Notes: a model not told the origin generated them from the sequence alone. Shown: positions 8,789 through 17,249, counted from the first letter of the stretch. The stretch is 32,020 nucleotides of DNA from Polaromonas sp. (GCA_028292045.1 JAQGMZ010000074.1:1-32020); one strand, 5' to 3'. Program-made: numbers and translations.

Positions 8789-9181
8789 ATGAAACTCCAA
8801 CCTGACCGCCTTGAAGTCCAGTCCATCCTTGCCTACGGCGATGGATGGGTAGGCCTGGGCAACAACGGCACCGCCGAGAAAATCGACTACAGCATTGTCA
8901 TTGGCTCGCGTGGTGAAAAACTGGCCTGGGACTGTCCCGGTTTCGAAGACCTGACTGCCGCGCACTTCGCCTTGCTGGCGGACATGAAGCCGGAACTGGT
9001 CATTTTCGGGAGCGGCAAGCGGCTCCGGTTTCCGCCGCCGGCTTTTTTGCGCGACCTTGCCCAACAGCAGATAGGTCTTGAAACCATGGATACCCTGGCC
9101 GCGTGCCGCACCTACAACATTCTGGCTGGCGAAGGGCGCCATGTGCTCGCAGCCTTGTTGATTGATCCCCACGCAGCTTGA
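8789..9181 (+). CDS. Mth938-like domain protein (DUF498)
   Basis: Small 130-residue protein of the Mth938/DUF498 family, which includes the mitochondrial complex I assembly factor NDUFAF3. The bacterial role is not established. The family pattern is clear: LQPDRLEVQSILAYGDGWVGL near the start, an acidic DYSIVIGSRGE segment, PELVIFGSGKRLRFP in the middle, and IGLETMDTLAACRTYNILAGEGRHVLAALL at the end. It has no signal peptide or membrane segment, so it should be cytoplasmic. There is no clear Shine-Dalgarno site before the ATG at 8789. It is divergent from alaC, with bcp next downstream after 129 bases. Confidence 0.85.
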   Translation: MKLQPDRLEVQSILAYGDGWVGLGNNGTAEKIDYSIVIGSRGEKLAWDCPGFEDLTAAHFALLADMKPELVIFGSGKRLRFPPPAFLRDLAQQQIGLETMDTLAACRTYNILAGEGRHVLAALLIDPHAA

Positions 9182-9310
9182 GGGCGTAGAGCTGTCTCAT
9201 TCAGAGTAAAATATAGGGTTGAACTCGGCACCGCACCCTGTGACTTACTTCTGTTTTCACTGGAAAAGGCCGCGGCTAACTACAACTACTTTTGTCAGGG
9301 TACCCTTAGT

Positions 9311-9787
9311 ATGGCAGTCGTCGTTAATAAATCTCTTCCTGAATTTGAAGCGCTCGCCACGGGCGGCCTCAAAGTTTCCAACCAGACACACCTGGGTAAA
9401 GTGGTCGTGCTGTTTTTCTACCCGAAAGATAACACGCCGGGTTGCACCACCGAAGCCATGCAGTTTCGTGACCATTACAAGGATTTTCTCAAGGCTGGTG
9501 CGACGGTTTTCGGGGTTTCGCGTGACAACATGAAATCGCACGATGAATTCAAGTCCAAGCTTGAGCTGCCGTTTGAACTGATTGCAGACACTGAAGAAAA
9601 AATGTGCCACATGTTCGGCGTGGTCAAGAACAAGATCATGTACGGCAAAAAGGTCAAGGGCATTGAAAGAAGTACTTTTCTGGTGGGACCCGATGGTCTG
9701 CTGAAGGAAGAATGGCGCGGGCTCAAGGTTCCCGGCCACGTCGAGGAAGTGCTCAAAGCCGTCAAGGGCCTGAAAAAAGAAGTCTGA
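9311..9787 (+). CDS. bcp: Peroxiredoxin of the BCP/PrxQ type
   Basis: Thiol peroxidase that reduces hydrogen peroxide and organic hydroperoxides in the cytoplasm. Its 158 residues are the normal family length. YPKDNTPGCTTEAMQFRD holds the peroxidatic cysteine C45, and R-S-T-F-L-V-G-P-D-G is the conserved strand near residue 119. The usual resolving cysteine five residues later (C50 in E. coli Bcp) is methionine here. The only other cysteine is C99 (EKMCHMFG), aligned by eye with the third cysteine of E. coli Bcp. The enzyme may therefore work by a 1-Cys route or through C99. No clear ribosome site is seen. A strong terminator follows 84 bases after the stop. Confidence 0.94.
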   Translation: MAVVVNKSLPEFEALATGGLKVSNQTHLGKVVVLFFYPKDNTPGCTTEAMQFRDHYKDFLKAGATVFGVSRDNMKSHDEFKSKLELPFELIADTEEKMCHMFGVVKNKIMYGKKVKGIERSTFLVGPDGLLKEEWRGLKVPGHVEEVLKAVKGLKKEV

Positions 9788-9870
9788 AACCTGCGGCACA
9801 CCCGCTGCCAGGGCGGTCATTTGACTTGTGCATAATGACTTCATGCAATTGACCCCCTGCTAATGCATTC

Positions 9871-9906
9871 AAAAAAAGCCGCCCCGGCTCTGAGGCGGCT
9901 TTTTTT
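9871..9906 (+). terminator. Intrinsic terminator between bcp and phoH
   Basis: A GCCGCC/GGCGGC stem flanked by seven A and seven T residues, with a short CCGGCTCTGA loop. It is a strong Rho-independent terminator on the plus strand, and the A tract makes it usable on the minus strand too. It ends only 35 bases before the phoH start codon. Any phoH transcript must therefore read through it or start in those 35 bases. Confidence 0.9.
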
Positions 9907-9941
9907 ATTTCTGCAACTTCATGTAAAGAGTTCCAAGCACC

Positions 9942-11627
9942 ATGCCCTTGCCACCCGCCCCGACCAAACGCGCAGCCCTGCTTTCCTCCGACGTCCTCAA
10001 TGCTCCTGTTCGCGCGCCTGCAAAAGCTCCGCGAAAAGCCACCAAGCCTGAGGCTTCCATGGGCCAGACTGCAGCCCTGGAAATGCTTGAAAAACCCATT
10101 GCGCGCAATGCCGGCCAAGCCCTTATTTATGTAGACAAGTCCCCGGTTCCTGCAAAAAACGCACGGGTCAACAGCCCTCAAAAAGAGAGCCTTTCCAAGG
10201 CCCAACCGGCTTTCAGGCCGAAAAAAACCAAATCGACCGGCCATCCCAAGCTGTTTGTACTGGACACCAATGTTCTGATGCACGATCCGATGTGCCTGTT
10301 CCGTTTCGAGGAACATGACATTTTTCTTCCGATGATCGTGCTGGAAGAGCTCGACGGGCACAAAAAGGGAATGACGGAAGTCGCCCGCAATGCGCGCCAA
10401 ACCAGCCGGACGCTCGATGGCCTCGCAGGCGCGAACGGTGCCGATATTGCCAAGGGACTGAAGCTCGACACGACGGGCCACCGCGAAGCCAGCGGCTGCC
10501 TTTTTTTCCAGACCAAGGTGCTCGACTATTCATTGCCAATGAGCCTTCCGCAGGGCAAGGCAGACAACCAGATTCTGGGCGTGGTCGAGGCACTGCGCAA
10601 GGAGTATCCGGCGCGGGAAGTGGTGCTGGTTTCAAAAGACATCAACATGCGCGTCAAGGCGCGTGCCCTGGGGCTCAATACCGACGATTACCAAAATGAC
10701 AAGGTTCTGGAGGACGGGGACTTGCTGTATGCAGGTTCGCTCGCCCTGCCGGCTGATTTCTGGACCCGCCAGAGCAAGACCATTGAAAGCTGGCAGCAGG
10801 GAATCCACACGTTTTACCGCATCACCGGGCCGATCGTCCCGAGCCTGCTCATCAACCAGTTTGTTTTCTTTGAGTCCCCCGGCGAGCCGTCGCTGTATGC
10901 GCGCGTGACCGAAATCCAGGCAAAAACGGCGGTATTGAAAACCTTGAAAGATTTCACCCATCTGAAAAATTCAGTCTGGGGCGTGACGATGCGAAACCGC
11001 GAACAAAATTTCGCCATGAATCTGCTGATGGACCCGGAAGTCGACTTTGTCACGCTGGCCGGCACGGCAGGCACTGGCAAAACACTGATGGCCTTGGCCA
11101 GCGGCCTGACGCAAGTGCTCGATGACCGCCGCTACACCGAAATCATCATGACCCGCGCTACGGTGTCAGTCGGCGAGGACATTGGTTTCCTGCCCGGAAC
11201 CGAAGAAGAAAAAATGGGCCCGTGGATGGGCGCGCTCGACGACAACCTGGAGGTTCTTGGCAAGACCGAAGGCGGCTCGGGCGAATGGGGTCGTGCTGCG
11301 ACCAATGAGCTAATCCGGTCGCGCATCAAGGTCAAGAGCATGAACTTCATGCGCGGCCGGACTTTCATGAACAAGTACGTCATCATTGATGAAGCACAGA
11401 ATCTGACGCCCAAGCAAATAAAAACCCTGATTACCCGGGCCGGGCCGGGCACCAAGATTGTCTGCATGGGCAACCTCGCGCAGATTGACACGCCGTACCT
11501 GACCGAAGGGTCTTCAGGCATGACGTTTGCCGTTGATCGGTTCAAGGGCTGGCCGCACGGCGGCCACATCACGCTGGCGCGTGGTGAACGCTCGCGTCTT
11601 GCCGATTTTGCCAGCGAAGTGCTTTAG
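9942..11627 (+). CDS. phoH2: PhoH-family ATPase with N-terminal PIN domain (PhoH2 type)
   Basis: Fusion of a PIN ribonuclease domain to a PhoH ATPase, the architecture called PhoH2, for which RNA unwinding and cleavage have been reported in actinobacterial members. Residues 1-100 are a basic, alanine/proline-rich, probably disordered extension. The PIN domain starts at KLFVLDTNVLMHDP (103-116), with acidic residues in VLEELDGHKKG. The C-terminal half has Walker A GTAGTGKT near 374-381, EEKMGPWMGAL, and Walker B YVIIDEAQN near 480. It ends with IVCMGNLAQID and an RGERS stretch. The 561-residue length includes the unusual N-terminal tail. A later start at M40 is possible but not preferred. Terminators lie before and after, so it looks monocistronic. 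Confidence 0.93.
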   Translation: MPLPPAPTKRAALLSSDVLNAPVRAPAKAPRKATKPEASMGQTAALEMLEKPIARNAGQALIYVDKSPVPAKNARVNSPQKESLSKAQPAFRPKKTKSTGHPKLFVLDTNVLMHDPMCLFRFEEHDIFLPMIVLEELDGHKKGMTEVARNARQTSRTLDGLAGANGADIAKGLKLDTTGHREASGCLFFQTKVLDYSLPMSLPQGKADNQILGVVEALRKEYPAREVVLVSKDINMRVKARALGLNTDDYQNDKVLEDGDLLYAGSLALPADFWTRQSKTIESWQQGIHTFYRITGPIVPSLLINQFVFFESPGEPSLYARVTEIQAKTAVLKTLKDFTHLKNSVWGVTMRNREQNFAMNLLMDPEVDFVTLAGTAGTGKTLMALASGLTQVLDDRRYTEIIMTRATVSVGEDIGFLPGTEEEKMGPWMGALDDNLEVLGKTEGGSGEWGRAATNELIRSRIKVKSMNFMRGRTFMNKYVIIDEAQNLTPKQIKTLITRAGPGTKIVCMGNLAQIDTPYLTEGSSGMTFAVDRFKGWPHGGHITLARGERSRLADFASEVL

Positions 11628-11711
11628 GCAAATCTCAACCAGGCGCCGATGGACCGGTTTCAGCCTGTTGCATGAAAAACCGCCGGCGCCATGCTGCGCT
11701 GTCATCCTTTT

Positions 11712-11750
11712 AAAAATTGGCCGCTTCACTGAACATGAAGCGGCCAATTT
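11712..11750. terminator. Bidirectional terminator between phoH and glycosyltransferase
   Basis: Perfect 15-base inverted repeat AAATTGGCCGCTTCA / TGAAGCGGCCAATTT with a 7-base loop. It is flanked by T-rich sequence on the plus side and by five T on the minus side. It lies between the convergent ends of phoH (11627) and the glycosyltransferase (stop at 11755), so it probably serves both. Confidence 0.88.
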
Positions 11751-11754
11751 GGTT

Positions 11755-12969
11755 TCAGGGCCCGGTGTGCGCCCCGCTCTTGCTGGCAGCCACTTCCAGG
11801 TAAAGCGCCTCCTGCGCCAGAGCCAGCCTGTTCCATTGGTAGCCGCCGGCAAATTCAACAGCATTTTTGCGCAACAGCGCTGTCAGCAGCGGTTGATTGA
11901 GGGCCTGGTCCAGCGCGTGGCGCAATTCATCCGGGTCCCGGGGATTGTTGACGACCAGTGCATTGACGCCATGCTGCAGCAGCCCCGAAACACCGCAATA
12001 GTCCGCATGGCTGACCACCACGGGCAAGCCATGGGACATGGCCTCAAGCACCACCATTGCGAAGGTATCTTCCAGCGTTGGGTGGGCCAGGCAATCTGCA
12101 GCTTCATACGCCGGGGCGACATCCTTCAATGACCCCAGAAAGTAAACCCGGGCCTTCAGGCCAAGCGTTTTTACCTGCTCATCAAAAGCATGCTTTTGCA
12201 AGGTGTTGCCCACGACGGCAAGCACGCAGTCGGCAGGAAATCCGGCCAGGGCCTGGAGCAAGGTTGGCAGGCCCTTCCTTCGATAGTCATTGGCGATGAA
12301 CAAAATGCAGCGCCCGTCCTGAGGCAAGCCCAAGAGCTTTCTTGCTTCGATGCGGCCTGACATGCCCCGTGCCAACGGGGGCATGGCTATTCCAGGCGTG
12401 ATGACGCCAAGCATTTTTCTGCAGGCAGGATAGGTAGTCTCCATGATGCGCTGGAGGCTTGGTGAGGTCACCACCACTTTTTTGGCTGGGCGGGGTTGAA
12501 ACCGCAAGCGCTCAAGTCCCAGGTAAGCCATCAAGCGGGGGCTAGTGGCTATCTTGAGCCATCGCATGGCTCTTCGCCACCCCCTGGGTTTTGCAAGCAG
12601 GGTGTATTTGACCGGCAACACATGCACGGTCTGCACATCGCCCTGCCATGTATTTTCATGCGAATGCACCACATCAAAGCCCTGGCGCGTCATCCACCAG
12701 GTCAAAACGGCAAACCACCACTGGTTGATCCAGCGAGGTTTGCGCAGCAAGACCGGCACCTTGTGGTACGTCAGGCCCGGCCACTGGTGGTCAATTTCCT
12801 GGGCGAACACATGAATGTCATGCCGGGCGGCAAGTTGCTCGGCCATGGCGATGGAATACCGTTCTGCACCGCCGCCAGCGTTCGAAAAAGTTCGATTCAA
12901 AACGGCGATACGCAACTTTTTTTGGACTGGCTTTATAGGACCGTGGGCGCTTGCGCCAGGCTGGCTCAT
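11755..12969 (-). CDS. GT4-family glycosyltransferase
   Basis: GT-B fold sugar transferase, probably acting on lipopolysaccharide core or another surface glycan on the cytoplasmic face of the inner membrane. The acceptor domain starts with KLRIAVLNRTFSNAGGGAERYS, whose glycine-rich loop resembles WaaG-like enzymes. The donor-binding part carries HPTLEDTFAMVVLEAMSHG, the E-x7-E type motif of family GT4, followed by LPVVVS. It has 404 residues and no signal peptide or membrane segment. The ATG overlaps the stop of the upstream deacetylase by 4 bases (ATGA), so the pair is co-translated. The exact sugar and acceptor cannot be read from sequence. Confidence 0.88.
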   Translation of the reverse strand: MSQPGASAHGPIKPVQKKLRIAVLNRTFSNAGGGAERYSIAMAEQLAARHDIHVFAQEIDHQWPGLTYHKVPVLLRKPRWINQWWFAVLTWWMTRQGFDVVHSHENTWQGDVQTVHVLPVKYTLLAKPRGWRRAMRWLKIATSPRLMAYLGLERLRFQPRPAKKVVVTSPSLQRIMETTYPACRKMLGVITPGIAMPPLARGMSGRIEARKLLGLPQDGRCILFIANDYRRKGLPTLLQALAGFPADCVLAVVGNTLQKHAFDEQVKTLGLKARVYFLGSLKDVAPAYEAADCLAHPTLEDTFAMVVLEAMSHGLPVVVSHADYCGVSGLLQHGVNALVVNNPRDPDELRHALDQALNQPLLTALLRKNAVEFAGGYQWNRLALAQEALYLEVAASKSGAHTGP

Positions 12970-13715
12970 TTATTTCGTCTGTCTTCGTAAGCTGTTGCAA
13001 CCTTGAGCCAAAAGACAGGCAGGGTGGTAGAACGCAAAACCGGCACGCGCGGCAATTGCAGCAGGTCGGTATGTCCATGGCAGCGGCTGCGCGCCGTGGT
13101 GGTGGCCGTTGCGAAGCCCACATCGGCAACCAGCCCGACATGCGGGGGTTCATACCGGCCGTAGGGGTAGCAAAAATGCTCAACCGGCTGGTGGACCACC
13201 CTTTCGAGCTCGCTTTTTCCAAGCGAGACTTCTTCGCGGCACTGGCTTTCGGCAACGGCTGTTAGATCTGCATGCCGATGGGTATGCGAGCCCACTTCCT
13301 GTCCTGCGGCAATCCACTCAAGGAGTTGAGCATCATTCATCAGCGGAGTTTGCGCAATGCCCAGGGAGCCGTCCCACACATTGGTCTGTCCCAGCAAACC
13401 GCTCACCACGTAACAGGTGGATGAAAAGCCCTGGCGGGTCAAGGCCGGCAGGGCATGGGCAAGGTTATTGAGGTAACCGTCGTCAAAGGTGATGCCAACC
13501 ACCTTTCCCTGCTTTTCGCCGAGCAAATACGGCTTCAGGGCACTCATCGACAACCCCAGGTACCCAAGCCGTGCAAGCCAGGCCATCTGCCGGGCAAAGG
13601 CGCCTGGCGCGACATACAGGCTTCGAAATGGACTGCCTTTTGGAGGCGCGGCCGCAATCTGGTGGTAAACCAGAATCGGAATCGGTTTTGGATTGGCGGT
13701 GGTTCGGCTCAGCAT
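12966..13715 (-). CDS. Polysaccharide deacetylase (CE4/NodB domain)
   Basis: Metal-dependent deacetylase of carbohydrate esterase family 4, likely removing N- or O-acetyl groups from a surface glycan or its precursor. Motifs are ILVYHQI (14-20), TFDDGY with the catalytic and metal aspartates (76-81), SHTHRH with the metal histidines (143-148) and FCYPYGRY further on. Two starts are possible. A TTG at 13739 overlaps the rng stop as TTGA but has no ribosome site. The ATG at 13715 gives 249 residues and is used here. There is no signal peptide from either start, so a cytoplasmic location is suggested. It overlaps the glycosyltransferase by 4 bases, and the two probably modify the same polymer. 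Confidence 0.88.
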   Translation of the reverse strand: MLSRTTANPKPIPILVYHQIAAAPPKGSPFRSLYVAPGAFARQMAWLARLGYLGLSMSALKPYLLGEKQGKVVGITFDDGYLNNLAHALPALTRQGFSSTCYVVSGLLGQTNVWDGSLGIAQTPLMNDAQLLEWIAAGQEVGSHTHRHADLTAVAESQCREEVSLGKSELERVVHQPVEHFCYPYGRYEPPHVGLVADVGFATATTTARSRCHGHTDLLQLPRVPVLRSTTLPVFWLKVATAYEDRRNK

Positions 13716-13735
13716 TGTTGTCAGTCGCCTGATGC

Positions 13736-15232
13736 TCAAATCAGCACGATGTCGTATTGTTCCTGCGCCATCACGGCTTCGGCCTGAAGCGAGATAGGTT
13801 TGCAGATGAACTCGCTCAGGCTGGCCAGGTGCTGGCTTTCTTCATCCAGAAACAACTCGATGACTTTGGGCGAAGCCACGATTCTGAATTCCCGGGGATT
13901 GAACTGACGCGCTTCTCGCAGGATTTCCCGCAGTATGTCGTAGGTCACGCTGCGCGCCGTTTTAACGCTTCCTTTGCCGCTACAGGCCTGGCATGGTTCG
14001 CACAACTGGTGCGCCAATGACTCGCGGGTACGCTTTCGCGTCATTTCCAGCAAGCCCAGGGCAGAAAACCCATTCACCGCAGTCTTGATACGGTCACGCT
14101 CCAGTTGCTTCTTGAATTCAGCCAGCACGCCTTCACGGTGGTTTTCCTTCGTCATGTCGATGAAATCGACTATCACGATGCCGCCCAAATTGCGCAGGCG
14201 AAGCTGGCGGGCTATGGCCTGTGCGGCTTCCAGGTTGGTTTTGTAGATGGTTTCGTCGAAGTTGCGCGCACCCACGAATCCGCCGGTATTGACGTCAACC
14301 GTGGTCAAGGCTTCAGTCTGGTCGACCACCAGGTAGCCGCCGGACTTGAGGTCCACCCGGCGTCCCAATGCCTTGGCAATGTCTTCATCGATATTGAACA
14401 GGTCGAAAATCGGCCTTTCACCGCTGTAGTGCTGAAGTTTCGCAACGGTGGAAGGCATGAATTCCAGGGCAAAGACCTTGAGTTTTTCAAACTGTTCGCG
14501 CGAGTCGATGCGAATGGTTTGTGTGTTTTCAAGCACCATGTCCCGCAGGACCCGCTGCAGCAGGCTCAAATCCTGGTGCAGCACCGAGACTGCCGGCAAG
14601 CGCAAGGAAGCCTGCTTGATGCGCAGCCATGTTTTACGCAAATAGGCAATGTCGTCCGCCAGTTCCGCATCCGTGGCATCTTCGCCGTTGGTTCGCAAAA
14701 TAAAGCCGCCGCCCATCTCACCGCTCAAGGTCTGGACGCGCTGGCGCAGGTCTTCGCGTTGCCGGGGCGGGATTTTTTGCGAAACACCGATGTGGTTGTC
14801 CTGAGGCAGGAAAACCAGCAGCCGCCCTGCAATACTGATTTGGGCCGTCAGCCGCGCGCCCTTTGTGCCCATCGGGTCCTTGAGCACCTGAACCATCACC
14901 GCCTGCCCCTCGAACAGCTGCTTTTCAATCGGCTGGGCCGAACTACCGGGCACAACGGCACCCGCACCGGCGGAGGCTTCGGGTTCCGCATGGCGGCTGT
15001 TGATGCTGCTCATCAAATCCGCAACATGCAAAAAAGCGGCACGGTCCAGGCCAATGTCGATGAACGCAGACTGCATTCCCGGCAGCACCCGCACCACCTT
15101 ACCCAGGTAAACATTCCCGACCAGGCCGCGCTCGAGGGTTCGCTCAACCTGCAACTCCTGTACGGCTGCGTTTTCCACCACCGCCACGCGCGTTTCCTGC
15201 GGCGACCAGTTGATCAGAATTTCTTGTTGCAT
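13736..15232 (-). CDS. rng: Ribonuclease G
   Basis: Endoribonuclease of the RNase E/G family that matures the 5' end of 16S rRNA and takes part in mRNA decay. The track begins at a TTG (15253). The ATG at 15232, MQQEILINWSPQETRVAVVEN, aligns with the known RNase G start and gives 498 residues. The S1 domain begins around GLVGNVYLGKVVRVLPGMQ. The magnesium-binding aspartates lie in TVDVNTGGF and IVDFIDM, and CEPCQACSGKG is the zinc-link region. It lies 23 bases after maf, the classical maf-rng neighbour pair. There is no long C-terminal scaffold, which separates it from RNase E. Confidence 0.96.
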   Translation of the reverse strand: MQQEILINWSPQETRVAVVENAAVQELQVERTLERGLVGNVYLGKVVRVLPGMQSAFIDIGLDRAAFLHVADLMSSINSRHAEPEASAGAGAVVPGSSAQPIEKQLFEGQAVMVQVLKDPMGTKGARLTAQISIAGRLLVFLPQDNHIGVSQKIPPRQREDLRQRVQTLSGEMGGGFILRTNGEDATDAELADDIAYLRKTWLRIKQASLRLPAVSVLHQDLSLLQRVLRDMVLENTQTIRIDSREQFEKLKVFALEFMPSTVAKLQHYSGERPIFDLFNIDEDIAKALGRRVDLKSGGYLVVDQTEALTTVDVNTGGFVGARNFDETIYKTNLEAAQAIARQLRLRNLGGIVIVDFIDMTKENHREGVLAEFKKQLERDRIKTAVNGFSALGLLEMTRKRTRESLAHQLCEPCQACSGKGSVKTARSVTYDILREILREARQFNPREFRIVASPKVIELFLDEESQHLASLSEFICKPISLQAEAVMAQEQYDIVLI

Positions 15233-15255
15233 GATTTTATTGTCCAGCACCAAAG

Positions 15256-15858
15256 CTAGATTTCAAGGCCGGCTGATCGAAGCAGTGAAGCTGTTTCCCG
15301 CAACGGCAGGCCCATGATGCCACTGTAGCTTCCGTTGATACAGCTGACATGCATGGACGCCCTGCCCTGAATGGCATAAGCCCCTGCTTTGCCCAGCGGT
15401 TCGCCGGTGGCGACATAACGGCTGATCTGGTCGGGGGTCATGGCGTCGAAGGTCACCCGCGAGGTGCTGAGCGCCGAAAAACGCTGCAGCCCATGCTGGA
15501 CCACCACCGCCGTCAGAACGCGATGCGTCTTTCCGGCCAGTTCAGACAACATGGACCTGGCGTGCATTTCGTCATCGGGCTTGCCGTAAATGAGGCGACC
15601 CCTTGCCACCGTGGTGTCAGAGCAGAGAATGGGCGCAGGCGGCAGCTTGCGCCGGGCCATGCGCAACAAGGCAGCATCTATCTTGAGGCCGGTCACCCGC
15701 TTCACGTAGGCTGCAGGCGCCTCATGCTTCAGCGCCGCTTCCAGCGCTTCCGGATCTTCATCGATGCCTGGCAAGAGCAACTCATACGCGACGCCCAATT
15801 GCTCCAGCAACTGGCGCCGCCTGGGACTTTGAGATGCCAGATAAACAAACTTCACCAT
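15256..15858 (-). CDS. maf: Maf-like nucleotide pyrophosphatase
   Basis: Nucleoside triphosphate pyrophosphatase of the Maf family, which hydrolyses dTTP/UTP or modified nucleotides for house-cleaning. The start at 15858 gives [22 protein letters not shown] and 200 residues, the family size; an ATG three codons upstream (15867) is equally possible. SQSPRR (the phosphate loop), ILCSDTTVARG (general base region) and the late YAIQGRAS motif are present. QGRAS near the end fits the YhdE/dTTP-type group, though substrate is not certain. It lies between rlmH (19 bases away) and rng. Confidence 0.94.
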   Translation of the reverse strand: MVKFVYLASQSPRRRQLLEQLGVAYELLLPGIDEDPEALEAALKHEAPAAYVKRVTGLKIDAALLRMARRKLPPAPILCSDTTVARGRLIYGKPDDEMHARSMLSELAGKTHRVLTAVVVQHGLQRFSALSTSRVTFDAMTPDQISRYVATGEPLGKAGAYAIQGRASMHVSCINGSYSGIMGLPLRETASLLRSAGLEI

Positions 15859-15877
15859 GCTCGACATGACTGGACGA

Positions 15878-16345
15878 CTATTCGCGGTGATAGGGGTGGT
15901 TGATGGTGATGCTCCACGCACGGTAAAGCTGCTCGATCAGCAGCACGCGCACCATGGCATGCGGCAGGGTCAGGTCGGACAGACGAAGGCGCTGGTGGGC
16001 AGACTGCTTGAAGCCCGGGTCCAGCCCATCGGGTCCGCCGATCACGATGGCGACATCATCACCCGACAACTGCCAGTTTTTCAGGTTCTCGGCCAGCGCC
16101 ATGGTCGTGACGGCCGTGCCACGTTCGTCCAGGGCCACCACCCTGCAATTCCGGGAAATCGCGGCTTCTATGCGGCTTCGCTCGGCCGCCAGCAGAGTTT
16201 CAAGGGTTTTGGAGCCACGCGGCTCTGTCTTGACCGCCCTGATTTCGACCTTCAACTCAGGAGGAAAACGTTTGGCGTAGTCGTCGTAAGCCGTCTGGGC
16301 CCAATCGGGCACCTTCTGGCCTACGGCTACGATCGTCAGCCTCAT
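15878..16345 (-). CDS. rlmH: 23S rRNA (pseudouridine-1915-N3)-methyltransferase
   Basis: SPOUT-class methyltransferase that methylates pseudouridine 1915 in helix 69 of 23S rRNA on the assembled 70S ribosome. The whole 155-residue protein follows the family: [28 protein letters not shown] at the start, VVALDERG in the middle, [11 protein letters not shown] as the SAM-binding knot, and [20 protein letters not shown] with INHPYHRE at the end. Its ATG overlaps the rsfS stop by 4 bases (ATGA). The rsfS-rlmH pair is a conserved bacterial arrangement, which supports both calls. Confidence 0.98.
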   Translation of the reverse strand: MRLTIVAVGQKVPDWAQTAYDDYAKRFPPELKVEIRAVKTEPRGSKTLETLLAAERSRIEAAISRNCRVVALDERGTAVTTMALAENLKNWQLSGDDVAIVIGGPDGLDPGFKQSAHQRLRLSDLTLPHAMVRVLLIEQLYRAWSITINHPYHRE

Positions 16346-17220
16346 TCTTTCTGGGTCGTGGGTTTCTTCGCAGGGGATTTCCTGGCGGCAGGCTTCTTGG
16401 CAGCGGCCTTGACAGCCGCCTGTTGCGCAGCCACTTTTTTGGCTACCGGAATCTTGACAATCGGTGCCTTGGCTGGCGCTTTCTTGACTGCGGCTTTTTT
16501 GGTGGTGGCGCTAGCTGCGTCTGGCTTCAGGCCCGCTGTTGCAGGGCGCGCTGGTTTGCGGGCCTTGAGTGGTTTGGCCTCGGGTTCTGCGGCGGGTGCG
16601 CTGGCATTGCGCCGGGCGGTCCAGTCGTTGGTTTTGCCTACCCGGCCCACATAGGTTCCATCGTCCGTGCGTGCGGGTTTTGCAGAAGCCGGCTGGTTGT
16701 CGTCTTCCGGAGTTTTGGCCGCTTTGGCTGGCCTGGCCGGTAATTTTGATTTGCCGCCTGCCGCACTGCGCGACCGGGCCGGCTTGGCTTCCGGCTTTGG
16801 CTCTACCTTGGCGGCCTTGGGCAAGGGAGCGGGCGCGCCAAGCTTGAGCTTGATCGGCTTTTCGCCCCACAGTTCTTCCAGGTTGTAATACTGGCGAATG
16901 GTGGGCTGCATGATGTGCGCCACGGCGGCGCCGCAATCCACAATGATCCACTCGCCATTGTCTTCACCCTCGATGCGCGGCTTGGCAAAGCCGGCATCGC
17001 GCACCGCATCGCGCACGCTGGCGGCCAGCGCCTTGGTCTGGCGGTTGGACGTGCCCGACGCAACGATCACACGCTCGAACAGCGAGGTGATGTGTTCCGT
17101 GTCAAAAACCTGGATATCCTGCGCCTTGACATCTTCGAGCCCGTCAATGATGGCCCGCTGCAGTTTTTGGACGTCTTTTTTAGCCTCGGTGCTGGAGGTT
17201 TTGACAGTGATAGGAGTCAT
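16342..17220 (-). CDS. rsfS: Ribosomal silencing factor RsfS with long basic tail
   Basis: RsfS binds ribosomal protein uL14 and blocks subunit joining, lowering translation in starvation. Residues 15-120 are the complete RsfS domain: [54 protein letters not shown] and [12 protein letters not shown]. coli RsfS is only about 105 residues. Here a further 170 or so follow, very rich in Ala, Lys and Pro, with runs such as [13 protein letters not shown] resembling histone H1-like bacterial proteins. The tail is in frame, keeps the GC-rich base composition and reaches the overlapping rlmH start. It is therefore a genuine extension, probably disordered and able to bind nucleic acid. nadD precedes it by 29 bases. 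Confidence 0.95.
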   Translation of the reverse strand: MTPITVKTSSTEAKKDVQKLQRAIIDGLEDVKAQDIQVFDTEHITSLFERVIVASGTSNRQTKALAASVRDAVRDAGFAKPRIEGEDNGEWIIVDCGAAVAHIMQPTIRQYYNLEELWGEKPIKLKLGAPAPLPKAAKVEPKPEAKPARSRSAAGGKSKLPARPAKAAKTPEDDNQPASAKPARTDDGTYVGRVGKTNDWTARRNASAPAAEPEAKPLKARKPARPATAGLKPDAASATTKKAAVKKAPAKAPIVKIPVAKKVAAQQAAVKAAAKKPAARKSPAKKPTTQKE

Positions 17221-17249
17221 GCAGTGCTTTGCTTCAAGAGAGTGAAAAA

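Noticed and set aside
9942-11627. PIN-PhoH protein as a toxin-antitoxin module
   Set aside because: In some actinobacteria PhoH2 has a small upstream partner gene. Here the upstream space holds only a terminator and no short ORF with a ribosome site.
13715-13739. TTG start of the deacetylase overlapping the rng stop (TTGA)
   Set aside because: No ribosome site precedes it and an in-frame ATG eight codons later keeps the whole domain; kept only as an alternative.
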